Shown here: piece by piece, positions 1 through 8,671 of the stretch
How positions within the stretch are numbered: the stretch's first letter is position 1
How the letters are laid out: every line of letters starts with the position of its first letter
Source of the DNA: Oscillospiraceae bacterium CM
GTDB lineage: Bacteria; Bacillota; Clostridia; Oscillospirales; Oscillospiraceae
Direction of reading: 5' to 3'
Assembly: GCA_022870705.1 (NCBI GenBank)
Contig: CP072107.1
Span: 310,001 to 374,000, forward strand
DNA: 64,000 bases
The notes under the pieces: model-generated
Told to the model about the DNA's origin: nothing
Database searches by the model: none
Seen by the model: the letters and a program-made list of their open reading frames with translations, nothing else
Program-made: the position numbers and the translations under genes

Positions 1-71
1 AAGCGCCGCCACATTTTGGGCGTGTAGTCGTCGAGTTCGGCATAAAACTGATAAATAGGTTGTGATGCCAT
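1..71 (-). CDS. pRiA4b ORF-3-like protein, 5' end only
   Basis: The gene runs off the left edge of the window; only the first 23 codons are visible. They include YQFYAELDDYTPKMWRR, which resembles the N-terminus of the plasmid pRiA4b ORF-3 / IS1096 passenger family (consensus near Y.F...L....P.IWRR, from memory). The ATG at 71 lies 23 bp after the stop of the YaiI-like gene on the same strand, so it is probably the last visible member of the leftward defence operon. The function of the family is not established. Confidence 0.6.
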   Translation of the reverse strand, partial: MASQPIYQFYAELDDYTPKMWRR

Positions 72-94
72 GCGGAAAGCGCCCCCTTCGTATT

Positions 95-529
95 CTAAAA
101 TGTCATCAGCATATCGCGCAACTTCGCACGGAATGCCACATCCTGCGCCGGTGCGCGTTTATGCATACCCTTGAGGTGGCCTCCAGCATTACGGATCTTT
201 TTTGAGTTATGCCGCTCGGCCAACAATGCGTCGATGTTATCTGCCGTATACTCCATTCCGTCTTGGTTAAGCACCAGCGCTTTCCGGGCAAGACACATCG
301 CGGCAAGCCCATAATCCTGCGTGATTACGAGGTCGCCGGCCCTGACCATATTCACCAAAGCAAAATCCACGCTGTCTGCACCTTTGGAAAAGGTCAGAGT
401 TTTTGCCCCATCCTTCTCAAATACATGGGAGGTATCGCACAGAAGAATACATCCAATAGTTCGCTTTTTTGCTTCTGCTATAGCGATGTCTACGACTGGA
501 CACCCATCCGCATCTATTAATATACGCAT
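95..529 (-). CDS. YaiI/YqxD (DUF188) family protein
   Basis: A 144-residue protein of the usual length for the UPF0178/DUF188 family. It begins MRILIDADGCPVV, the acidic PIN-like motif typical of the family, and has a second acidic cluster in LVITQDYGLAAMCL near residues 68-80. The fold is PIN-nuclease-like, but the biochemical role of the family is unproven. The start lies 4 bp after the ImmA-like gene, so the two are very likely cotranscribed. This family is often chromosomal, so its presence in a defence operon may be a passenger or may mark the end of the island. Confidence 0.85.
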   Translation of the reverse strand: MRILIDADGCPVVDIAIAEAKKRTIGCILLCDTSHVFEKDGAKTLTFSKGADSVDFALVNMVRAGDLVITQDYGLAAMCLARKALVLNQDGMEYTADNIDALLAERHNSKKIRNAGGHLKGMHKRAPAQDVAFRAKLRDMLMTF

Positions 530-533
530 ATCT

Positions 534-869
534 TCACCGTGCAGGCTGTGAAGCCAACCCTATTCTGGTTTCTATTTCTTTCACATCTTCTGCGTCAAAT
601 CCGTCGCAATTGTACATAGACTGTGCTCGCGCCAACAGAAGAGAAAATTCTGTGCTAACCGTGTCATTCACCAGATCCTTGGCGGCGAAGGCATCCGCCG
701 CTACCTCTAAATCAAGAAGTGCGTTATTGGCGGCGTATAATCTGCATTCTTTGGCATACTCTTCTGACTGGGAATCAAAATGAAGATAATCATTGTTGAC
801 ATAGTGACCGATCTCGTGAAACAAAATCATCTTGGCTTCTGCTGAGCTCCGCTCACACTTTATTTTCAT
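534..869 (-). CDS. Short ImmA/IrrE-like zinc metallopeptidase
   Basis: A 111-residue protein with the HEIGH zinc motif at about residues 18-22 and a downstream EVAADAFAA, which matches the third-ligand region (E..AD.FA) of ImmA/IrrE peptidases. Family members typically cleave a partner XRE-type repressor and switch on a mobile element or stress response. This one is short and lacks the usual N-terminal helices, so it may be a minimal or reduced form. The start overlaps the stop of the GmrSD-like gene (ATGA), implying coupled translation. No XRE gene is adjacent; the nearest is at 13,781. Confidence 0.75.
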   Translation of the reverse strand: MKIKCERSSAEAKMILFHEIGHYVNNDYLHFDSQSEEYAKECRLYAANNALLDLEVAADAFAAKDLVNDTVSTEFSLLLARAQSMYNCDGFDAEDVKEIETRIGLASQPAR

Positions 870-2950
870 AGGCTCTTGGTTACCTTAGCACTGTACACGA
901 ACTCACTATGCTCAATGTCGTACTTATCGAGCAACGCGGCAATGATTCGAATAATGTGTGCAGCTGAGAAGCCAACATTCTGATAAATGTCTGTATCTTT
1001 AACCTTGTAATCTCCGTTCACATTGTCCGGGTTGTAAGAGAACATAATGTTTTGCGACCATGAGTTCAGTTTCTCATCATTTCGTGCCATCCCTTCGATG
1101 ATGCTGCTGTCAAGTTCATATAGTCGGTCAACAACAGAACGCAGCATTTCAGCGAAACTGGTCGAATTGACACGCTCACCAAGAAGAATATAGTAATTAG
1201 GGACTTTATATGTGGCTTCATCAGGTTCTTCACAGGTGTATTCCGCATACTTGGGGTCGGAAAAAGAAATAGCGACTGCGGGTGTTTCTATTGGGAACAG
1301 TCCAAGAACAAGCCCGGATAGGCGCTTTGCTCTTGCTTCTATGGCCGATGCATCCCAGCGGTCACAAGTCTTTACATCCTCATAAAGAGTCACCACTTTT
1401 GTTTGTACTTCTGCCAGTTTCTCTTTTTTCTCAGCAAAGGGCTTATCACCTAATTCCCCATTATAAGCAGTAAGCGTCAGATTGCCGAGTGTGTGCAGAT
1501 ATTTATCGTGGTCAGCCTCCCAGTTATCGCCAAGCATTTTCTGCCATGAGGTTGAGAGGTTACGGTTCTGCGGAAGAATATGCTCCACGGTAAGATTGTC
1601 GGTTAATAGCTGCTCCTTGCCCTGATTCTCAATTGCTGTCAGTAGATATTTGCACAGGGCGTTCTTGCGATAAAGGTTTTTCTGCTCTAAAGCCGTCCTA
1701 AACGCCGAATCTGCGGGCAACGTGTCTTTCGATGTGAGCTGCATCATAAAAGAAACAATCGCATCGTAATAGTGCTGCTTGTTCTCCGCTCTTGCGAATA
1801 CGCGCGCATAAAGGGTCTTATACAAACCACGCAGCGAGTTAGAGCCAATTTCACAGATCAGGCGTCGAATGCTGTAGTTCAACAGAAAACGCAATACCTT
1901 CTCAAGCACCTCTTGATCGATGATCTTGGCCTCGTAATCGTCAAAAACTCGAAACAGGAACAGAAAGACCGTTGTTTGCTTCAGCTTCTGCAAGTCAGCC
2001 AGAAGCGCATTGACAGCTTTCCCGTACTTGAGGTCTCCGTACAGGAATGCCTTGTAGTATTTTGCGTAATGGAAGATCTCATCCAGCATTTTCTTATTCG
2101 TGAACGTGCCGTCAGTATATACGGCCTTGAACACATCATAGGCTTCATCCTCGCGCGGAAAGCCGTCAACCTTCAGGTTCAAATAATTGATGAAGAAAGG
2201 CGCCATATTCTCTCGGCGAACGGCTTCCTCGGTGGGAAGCCAATATTCCTCGTATAGCTTTTCCTGATCGGCGTCGGTCATCAGCACATAGTTTCGGATC
2301 TTGTCGGCCAGCCCCAACGGGATACCGGTAGAATTGATGCGCTCAAAGATCTCCTGCGCGTTGTCATCAGCGTCCAACAGAATGCTGGCACAGGTCAGCT
2401 TTTCCAAACCCTTGTAAATTTCCTTTACATACATGCCGGCTTCGAGCTGTTCTTTTATGAGTCTACAGAACAGATCATAGTTGCGCCATATTCCGCTGGT
2501 GATATCGACCTCATCCGTTTTTTCGTCCATCATAAGAAAAAGTTGACGGTTATCGCTTTTTATGGGTTTGAGCTTCAGCTTACTGGCAACATCGACATCA
2601 TATGTATTGAACTTGTCCTTATTAAAAAGTGCTTCCTTCATGGCATCACGTTCGGCGTCAGACTCCGCCATATCAAGCAGGGCTTTGATTAGGATATATA
2701 CTGTCGTCAGTCGCTGCTGGCCGTCGATAATGACATAGTAGTGGATATTGTGTTCTTCCTTCAAAGGCGCATAAACCACGGACCCGCAGAAGTGGGTCTT
2801 GTCCTCTTTATATGCCTTCACAATATCCTCGAACAGCTTGACGCATTGCTCCCTTGACCATTCGTAGTTGCGTTGGTAAACGGGGATAGCGTATTGCCTT
2901 TTATTGGGCTCTATGAAATCATTGATTATTCTGCCTGGTCCGATCTTCAT
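866..2950 (-). CDS. GmrSD-like DUF262/DUF1524 nuclease
   Basis: A 694-residue protein. The N-terminal DUF262 (ParB/Srx-like) domain shows YAIPVYQRNYEW near residue 20 and IIDGQQRLTTV near 75, the NTP-binding and nickase region of GmrS. A DUF1524 HNH domain follows, with EHILPQN near residue 455 and TLGNLTL about 30 residues later. The last 150 residues form an extra domain that I do not recognise. GmrSD-type (type IV) enzymes cut DNA carrying modified cytosines, so this fits the type I restriction locus it is cotranscribed with. It starts 11 bp after the small gene and overlaps the ImmA-like gene by 4 bp. Confidence 0.88.
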   Translation of the reverse strand: MKIGPGRIINDFIEPNKRQYAIPVYQRNYEWSREQCVKLFEDIVKAYKEDKTHFCGSVVYAPLKEEHNIHYYVIIDGQQRLTTVYILIKALLDMAESDAERDAMKEALFNKDKFNTYDVDVASKLKLKPIKSDNRQLFLMMDEKTDEVDITSGIWRNYDLFCRLIKEQLEAGMYVKEIYKGLEKLTCASILLDADDNAQEIFERINSTGIPLGLADKIRNYVLMTDADQEKLYEEYWLPTEEAVRRENMAPFFINYLNLKVDGFPREDEAYDVFKAVYTDGTFTNKKMLDEIFHYAKYYKAFLYGDLKYGKAVNALLADLQKLKQTTVFLFLFRVFDDYEAKIIDQEVLEKVLRFLLNYSIRRLICEIGSNSLRGLYKTLYARVFARAENKQHYYDAIVSFMMQLTSKDTLPADSAFRTALEQKNLYRKNALCKYLLTAIENQGKEQLLTDNLTVEHILPQNRNLSTSWQKMLGDNWEADHDKYLHTLGNLTLTAYNGELGDKPFAEKKEKLAEVQTKVVTLYEDVKTCDRWDASAIEARAKRLSGLVLGLFPIETPAVAISFSDPKYAEYTCEEPDEATYKVPNYYILLGERVNSTSFAEMLRSVVDRLYELDSSIIEGMARNDEKLNSWSQNIMFSYNPDNVNGDYKVKDTDIYQNVGFSAAHIIRIIAALLDKYDIEHSEFVYSAKVTKSL

Positions 2951-2961
2951 GCTGAGCCCTC

Positions 2962-3156
2962 CTATAGCTTTATTACCTTACTGGCAATGTCAACCGCCTG
3001 ACTGCCAAGTTTCTTGAGATTACCCTTGTTCTTTACAATCAGAGTGACAGCCAATGTAAAACCGCCAAGATGCTTGAGAGCCCTTGCTCCGCGCTCCATG
3101 CCCTTGTAATCATCCCTATTGAGTGGCTTCTTCTGAAACCGTTTCTGATTTTCCAT
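2962..3156 (-). CDS. Small basic protein of unknown function
   Basis: A 64-residue protein starting MENQKRFQKKPLNRDD. It is rich in lysine and arginine and has one hydrophobic stretch (GGFTLAVTLIV) near residues 30-40 that may be a membrane or packing helix. I chose the internal ATG at 3156, because the longer frame would extend far into the preceding gene. Even so, it overlaps the end of the 373-residue gene by 41 bp and sits 11 bp before the GmrSD-like gene, which suggests translational coupling. I do not recognise a family. Confidence 0.6.
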   Translation of the reverse strand: MENQKRFQKKPLNRDDYKGMERGARALKHLGGFTLAVTLIVKNKGNLKKLGSQAVDIASKVIKL

Positions 3157-4237
3157 CGCTAAGCGCCTCCAACAAATTATCCCCTGACACCTCAAGGGCG
3201 ATATAATCGAACCCCTTTGCTTCATTCATGTATACATTTCGCTCTGCTGCAAGGTATTCCACCGGCCTAAGATAAAACATATCATTTGCCGATTGATGTA
3301 AATACTGTATTGTCTTTACTTTAGAGAAATCTAACGTCGACAGATACTGCTCAGCAAATTCGAATGCTTTTTCCGCCGTTGGCATATCTGAACAGAGCAC
3401 ATAGGATGCCGCAATCAACTTCGTCGCATTAAGATATAGATCGTAGTACTCTTGGATTTCTTCAACCTCGTAATCCTTTCCTTGCAAATATCCACTGTGA
3501 AGGGATTCCCGCAAGAATCTAACGGCGGCAAATTTGGAAATGGGTGCAAATTCCGATGTTCTGCGTTCAAGCGTTTTTCCTATTTGCGCCTGTGCTGTCA
3601 AAAGGTTTTGCCTGCTTGCAACAATTTGCATTTTGCGTTCTTCGCCCTCTGGCATGGACAGCGCCAATGAGATGCCGTTCTTCCCAGCGAGGAGCAAACC
3701 AATTCGGTCATCCATCTGGCCGTGTTCAATGCGTTCGACGACACGATAGGTTTCCTCGGCTACGAGAGCGAGCTGTGCCATCTGCTGCTGTATCAAGATG
3801 TTCTGAAAGCCATTCGCCAAATCCTGAATTGGATTGCCCTGCACAAAGCTCTGCTCCTTTATGGGCAGCGGCGTCACGACCTCGTTCCGACCGCTTTTTG
3901 CTACTCTCATTAATGTAGGCCAACGCTTTCCGGTTTCCTTGTTCTCCATCAGAAAGCTTTTTCCAGCTTGAAATGCGGCCTGATATTCTGTCGGAATCTG
4001 GACGACATACTGTGTTCCAGCCTTAATCTTGGCTAACACATCAGCCATATTGATATACTGAACCACTTGCCCGAGAAAACTTCGGTAGTCAATGCCTTCT
4101 GTTGTTTGCGAGATATATAGAGTTTTACCATTTTGCGGGCAGAGTGAATCATTATCGGGCAGGACTGTTAGGTTTTCATTGGGCGTAATCATATCTTTCA
4201 TTTCGGCGGCTCCCATTTTGTTTTCTTCAGCGGGCAT
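3116..4237 (-). CDS. Unknown protein of the restriction operon
   Basis: A 373-residue soluble protein with no signal peptide or membrane segment that I can see, and no motif I recognise. It is mostly helical in appearance, with a long central stretch rich in Q, E and A (about residues 140-260). It starts 34 bp after hsdR on the same strand and overlaps the next small gene. Placement between hsdR and a GmrSD-like nuclease makes a defence or regulatory role plausible, but that is inference from position only. Confidence 0.75.
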   Translation of the reverse strand: MPAEENKMGAAEMKDMITPNENLTVLPDNDSLCPQNGKTLYISQTTEGIDYRSFLGQVVQYINMADVLAKIKAGTQYVVQIPTEYQAAFQAGKSFLMENKETGKRWPTLMRVAKSGRNEVVTPLPIKEQSFVQGNPIQDLANGFQNILIQQQMAQLALVAEETYRVVERIEHGQMDDRIGLLLAGKNGISLALSMPEGEERKMQIVASRQNLLTAQAQIGKTLERRTSEFAPISKFAAVRFLRESLHSGYLQGKDYEVEEIQEYYDLYLNATKLIAASYVLCSDMPTAEKAFEFAEQYLSTLDFSKVKTIQYLHQSANDMFYLRPVEYLAAERNVYMNEAKGFDYIALEVSGDNLLEALSDGKSETVSEEATQ

Positions 4238-4271
4238 CCATTACACTACACGTCCAGAACGTTATACAAAG

Positions 4272-7200
4272 TCAATTTGCATATTTTTTGAAGTTCTCTG
4301 CCTGTTCCAAAACTTCCTTGTAGACATCATCCAGTGTTACCGGGGGGTATCCGAACTCATCCAGCAAAAGAATCAGGTCGACTTGAAGGTTGGCTTTAAT
4401 ATCTTCTCGGGTAGACCAGTCTGTATACTTTGATTTGTCATCGACGATCAGCTTGATGCGTTTGGACAACTCTATCATTTTGTCGTCAGGATACCCGAAT
4501 TCGTATTTTCTTGCGACGGCTTTCAGAATGTCGTAAAACGCCTTTTCCTCGAAATCTATGCCCATTTTCTTGAAGGACTCTTTCTCACCCTTCAATTCCT
4601 CAAGCAGCTTGGCAAGCTGCTCAGCGACATCATCTAAAACTTCATTCGCATAAGCCTCATCGCGCCGCCTATTGTTATACTCGTCAATAACGTGTTTGAG
4701 ACGGTCAGCAAACTCAATGCCCATAATCTTGTTGACCTTCTTGAACTCATCAATCGCTTGCGTAAGAAGACGCTGCAATATCTTAATCTTTGTGTTGGGA
4801 AGCTGGATGGCATTAATCTTGTCCATATACTCATCGCTGAAAATATCGACAGAGATGTGTTTCCCCGTTTCAAAGAGTTCTTCGATGCCGTCAGACTGTA
4901 TTGCACCCTCAAGCAGTTCTCTGACACGGGCATTCATCTGTGCAATATCAGGCGCATCTCCCCGTGTGAGCTTAAACAGGATAGAGCGAACCGCGCAGTA
5001 GAAATGGATGTAGCTCTTTTCCTCGTCTGAAATCTTCTCGCTTGAGCTGCAAAGGTTGAAGGCTTGCTTCATTCTTTTCACAGCCGCCATGAAACGAGTC
5101 TCCAACTCTTCTGAGAGCTGGACATACTCGACGGCTCTGTTCAGGCAATGAAGCTGTTCTTTCGGTGTGCCATTGAAAAAGTCTGAGCTGTTGAAGATAT
5201 GGAACATTTGCGCCAGAACTTCAAGCTGATCCTTGACAATGGTGATGGATTGCTCTATTTCCTCAAACTCATCAGTCTCGAAGTTGGTGTACTTCTTGAG
5301 AGCAAGATTCATATTCTTCTTGATGCCGATGTAGTCTACAATTAAGCCCTTGTCCTTTCCCTCATAAACACGATTTACGCGAGAAATGGTCTGGATAAGG
5401 GAATGTTGCTGAATCGGCTTGTCAATGTATATGGTATCCAAAGAAGGTACATCGAAGCCGGTCAACCACATATCAACGACTATGGCAATCTTGAAGTTTG
5501 ATTTGATGTTCTTGAATTGCCGGTCAAACTCTTTGCGGTCATCCTTTGTTCCGAGTATGTCAAAGAGTTCTTTTTCATCGTCCTTGTTTCGCGTCATGAC
5601 CAGCTTTATCATTTCAATGGGCTTGAGTTCCTTTTTGTTCTTTTCGCTCAGCTCAACTCCATCAGCGCAAATCTTCTTCTTAGCCCATGCAGGACGCAGC
5701 TCTATGATGATCTTGTAGAGCGCAAAAGCAATGTTCCGGTTGGAACAGACAAACATTGCTTTACCGGCGACAGTAGCACCCTCTGCGACTCTTGTTTCAT
5801 AATGTTTTATGAAGTCTTCGGCAACAGCATGAAGACGGTCAGGATCTCCGATAATCATGTCGATATGAGCGACGGCTTTTTGGCTTTCCTCTATCTGATA
5901 CTCATTTGCGCCTTCAATCTCACATTTGGCGTAATAATCCTCAATCTCCTTGACTTTCTGCTGATTGAGCGTTACCCTCGCAGCGCGTCCGTCGTAGACA
6001 AGGTTTACGGTTATTCCATCCCGGACGGATTCGGTCATGGTGTATGCGTCAACTATGCCGCCGAATACCTCAATCGTTCCATCGACAGGTGTGCCGGTGA
6101 AGCCGACATAAGTAGCATTCGGCAGAGAATCATGCAGGTACTTGGCGAACCCATAGGTGCGTTCCACACCTTCCGCCGTGACGCGGACTTTTTGATCAAG
6201 ATTGATCTGGCTGCGATGGGCTTCATCAGAGATACAGATGACGTTTGTTCTATCCGTTAGTAGGCTCAGGTCTTCGGTGAATTTCTGTATGGTCGTCAAG
6301 TAGACCCCGCCGCTTGTCCTGCCTTGCAGTTCTTGGCGAAGGCGCTCACGGGAGTCGATGCTGACAACGGTTTCGTCACCTATGTATTTCTTTGAGGACA
6401 CAAACTGCTTTGAGAGCTGATCGTCAAGGTCAGTTCTGTCCGTGATTACAAGTATTGTCGGGCTGCGGAAGTGGGTATCCTTCATCAGACGCCGGGTGAG
6501 GAAAAGCATGGTATAGCTCTTACCACAACCGGTAGCTCCGAAATACGTGCCGCCTTTACCGTCGCCATCAGGACGTAGATGCGTCTTGATGTTTTCAAAC
6601 AGTTTGTTGGCAGCAAAGAACTGCGGATAGCGGCAGACCACCTTGAGGTCTTTATCTGAGCTATCGGGGAAATACACGAAGTCCTTGATTACGGAGAGCA
6701 AGCGTTCTTTGCGAAACATGCCCTTGACCATCGTGACAAGAGAGCTGATGCCATCAAGGTCTTTATCCTCGGACTCGACCTTGCGCCAAGCATAGAAGAA
6801 GTCATACGGGCTGAAAAATGAGCCGTACTTATTGTTTGCTCCGTCGCTGATGACGATGAAGGCATTGTATTTGAACAGCTCAGGAATATCCCGGCGATAC
6901 CGGACAGTGAGCTGCGTGTATGCGTCCATGATTGTTGTGTTCTCTTTGACGGCGCTCTTAAACTCAAGCACGACAACAGGAATGCCGTTGATGAACATGA
7001 TGCCGTCAGGAATGCGCAACTGATTGTTGATGCCCTCGATCTCAAACTGATTGACCACTTTGAAGCTGTTGTTTTCGGGAGTGTCGAAATCAATCAGTTC
7101 AATATATAGGTCTTTTTGGGTGCGATCCTCACGATTGAGGATAAAGCCATCGCATATCATCTTGGAGACAGCCTTGTTCGCCTCATAGATCGTGCCGGAA

Positions 7201-7415
7201 ATGCCGCGCAGCATAAGAAGGATGCTTTCCACCTCACTTGGTGTAATACCATCCTGTGCATAGCGGTTATAGAGATACTGCTTCAAGTCATCAGCAAGCA
7301 GCACCTCAGTCCTCTCTCTATGGATTTGTTCGCCGTTCAGGTAAGTGTATTCTTCATCCTTGAACAGCTCCATGATAGACATTTCCAATGCGTGTTCGTT
7401 GAATAACGACATCAT
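4272..7415 (-). CDS. hsdR: Type I restriction enzyme HsdR
   Basis: The motor and nuclease subunit of a type I restriction enzyme. About 1047 residues, normal for the family. The N-terminal nuclease region contains VVVLEFKSA near residue 150 (the D/ExK half of the catalytic motif). The helicase has Walker A GATGCGKS near 297, the Walker B box SDEAHRSQ near 395, and QTISRVNRVYEGK near 685 as motif VI. I took the ATG at 7415 because AAAGGAG lies just upstream; a GTG at 7421 is also in frame. It is read in the same direction as hsdM and both hsdS genes, and lies downstream of the switchable locus. Confidence 0.96.
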   Translation of the reverse strand: MMSLFNEHALEMSIMELFKDEEYTYLNGEQIHRERTEVLLADDLKQYLYNRYAQDGITPSEVESILLMLRGISGTIYEANKAVSKMICDGFILNREDRTQKDLYIELIDFDTPENNSFKVVNQFEIEGINNQLRIPDGIMFINGIPVVVLEFKSAVKENTTIMDAYTQLTVRYRRDIPELFKYNAFIVISDGANNKYGSFFSPYDFFYAWRKVESEDKDLDGISSLVTMVKGMFRKERLLSVIKDFVYFPDSSDKDLKVVCRYPQFFAANKLFENIKTHLRPDGDGKGGTYFGATGCGKSYTMLFLTRRLMKDTHFRSPTILVITDRTDLDDQLSKQFVSSKKYIGDETVVSIDSRERLRQELQGRTSGGVYLTTIQKFTEDLSLLTDRTNVICISDEAHRSQINLDQKVRVTAEGVERTYGFAKYLHDSLPNATYVGFTGTPVDGTIEVFGGIVDAYTMTESVRDGITVNLVYDGRAARVTLNQQKVKEIEDYYAKCEIEGANEYQIEESQKAVAHIDMIIGDPDRLHAVAEDFIKHYETRVAEGATVAGKAMFVCSNRNIAFALYKIIIELRPAWAKKKICADGVELSEKNKKELKPIEMIKLVMTRNKDDEKELFDILGTKDDRKEFDRQFKNIKSNFKIAIVVDMWLTGFDVPSLDTIYIDKPIQQHSLIQTISRVNRVYEGKDKGLIVDYIGIKKNMNLALKKYTNFETDEFEEIEQSITIVKDQLEVLAQMFHIFNSSDFFNGTPKEQLHCLNRAVEYVQLSEELETRFMAAVKRMKQAFNLCSSSEKISDEEKSYIHFYCAVRSILFKLTRGDAPDIAQMNARVRELLEGAIQSDGIEELFETGKHISVDIFSDEYMDKINAIQLPNTKIKILQRLLTQAIDEFKKVNKIMGIEFADRLKHVIDEYNNRRRDEAYANEVLDDVAEQLAKLLEELKGEKESFKKMGIDFEEKAFYDILKAVARKYEFGYPDDKMIELSKRIKLIVDDKSKYTDWSTREDIKANLQVDLILLLDEFGYPPVTLDDVYKEVLEQAENFKKYAN

Positions 7416-7513
7416 GTTCACTCCTTTAGCTGTCTCTCTGGAAGCATCTCTGCCTCATGAGATAATGATACTATACTTTCGCCCCTTTTGGTCGCCGCGC
7501 TTGCGACATCGGC

Positions 7514-7536
7514 GATAAATGATAATTTAGCGGCTT
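7514..7536. repeat. hsdS inversion site A
   Basis: A copy of the hsdS repeat (core TAAATGATAATTTAG on the plus strand) immediately after the stop codon of the intact hsdS. It is identical over 23 nt to site D in opposite orientation and over 20 nt to site B in opposite orientation. In the orientation that would follow inversion, it would encode NLAA followed by a stop. Confidence 0.88.
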
Positions 7537-8662
7537 AGCATGCAACTATGCTTATTCGTCTCACAAGCTGATCCCTTGTATCGAATAAGCTGTTAATCTC
7601 CTTGAGATTATTATATATCTCATAAAATATTGGCTGCGCTTTACAGTTAAATTGCTCAGCAATCTCAGAACTGAAAGGAAGAGTGAGACGCTTGAGGTCT
7701 TTAACTGTGACATGCCCCAACCCGGTTGTTTGCTTACCCATTGCCGCTTTCACGAACTCAGGTTTGCAATACTTGAGCATGAAAAAGGTAAACGCTTCAC
7801 CATATTGACACTCCATCTTGAAGGTGTGCTGATTCAAAATGCTACCTCCATGACTCCAAATGAAAGCGTCAATAGAAGTGTCCGGGTTTCCTGACCATGA
7901 GAATAAAACATCCTTGTCCCTAATCATGTATTTGCCGTCCTTTGACCCTGTGAAATACTGAGTTGCCGACGTTACGCCGTCTTTAAGCTCAGCAATCTTG
8001 ATTATTGGCAAGCCGGTTTCGGAATACTCTTCTTCTGAGAAGGACGTTCCGTTAATATATCCCGCCAATTCATATAGGGGCGTATTGACCAGCTCATCGG
8101 AAGTAACGTAAAAATGCGCCTTGAACATGGCAAGTCCAATCTCCGCTAAATTATCATTTATCTTTTGCTTTAACTCGATCCGATCAGTGATAGTCTGATA
8201 TGCTTTCACAATCGCTTTCTGCCTGTCAATAGGGGGAATGGGCAGTTCAACCTTGCACATCTCATCCCAGTCCATGACCTCGCGGACACTACCATGAGAT
8301 TTGAAACGAGCGTATCTGTCAAACTCCGGGCGGCTGAACCAAAGCATAAGGTAATCCGGCAAGAGCTGAGTTTCATCTATCACTTCAAAGACGGTGTAGA
8401 TGTTGCTGACTAATCCCTCGTCGTACTCAGAGAGAAGGGCTATGCCAATCTTATCCCCACGCCGAGATGTGTCGGGAATGTAGGTGAACTGACCTCTCTT
8501 CACGACTTTATACTTAGTGAAGTCCGTACCCACTGTATTTGCAATAGAAGGAATGAACTTCTTTTGTACGGAAACACCGAGAAGATTGTCTTCTCGACCA
8601 TCCGTATTTCGCACGTCTACTTGACGAATATAGCCGCCAAGCAATTTGTCCCCGTCTTTCAT
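7535..8662 (-). CDS. hsdS: Type I specificity subunit HsdS, intact copy
   Basis: A 375-residue specificity subunit with two target recognition domains. The first spans about residues 1-150, followed by the conserved helical spacer ITDRIELKQKINDNLAEIG. The second is about residues 190-350, followed by the C-terminal helix. Each DNA-recognition domain reads half of a bipartite site. The segment encoding KINDNLA is inversion site B, and the gene ends at site A, so the second recognition domain is bracketed by an inverted repeat. A GAGGTGG ribosome binding site precedes the ATG, 9 bp after the recombinase gene. This copy looks functional in the present orientation. Confidence 0.94.
   Translation of the reverse strand: MKDGDKLLGGYIRQVDVRNTDGREDNLLGVSVQKKFIPSIANTVGTDFTKYKVVKRGQFTYIPDTSRRGDKIGIALLSEYDEGLVSNIYTVFEVIDETQLLPDYLMLWFSRPEFDRYARFKSHGSVREVMDWDEMCKVELPIPPIDRQKAIVKAYQTITDRIELKQKINDNLAEIGLAMFKAHFYVTSDELVNTPLYELAGYINGTSFSEEEYSETGLPIIKIAELKDGVTSATQYFTGSKDGKYMIRDKDVLFSWSGNPDTSIDAFIWSHGGSILNQHTFKMECQYGEAFTFFMLKYCKPEFVKAAMGKQTTGLGHVTVKDLKRLTLPFSSEIAEQFNCKAQPIFYEIYNNLKEINSLFDTRDQLVRRISIVAC
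8143..8162. repeat. hsdS inversion site B
   Basis: The sequence ccgctaaattatcatttatc within the intact hsdS, encoding the spacer peptide INDNLA on the minus strand. It is the exact reverse complement of site A (20/20) and has the same orientation as site D. It lies at the border between the two recognition domains. Confidence 0.88.
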
Positions 8663-8671
8663 CTTGCCACC

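Noticed and set aside
7514-8162. Deciding that A/B inversion makes another useful HsdS
   Set aside because: Inverting A/B alone would leave the first half with NLAA and a stop, the same as the present D state. It would be an off switch and not a new full subunit.
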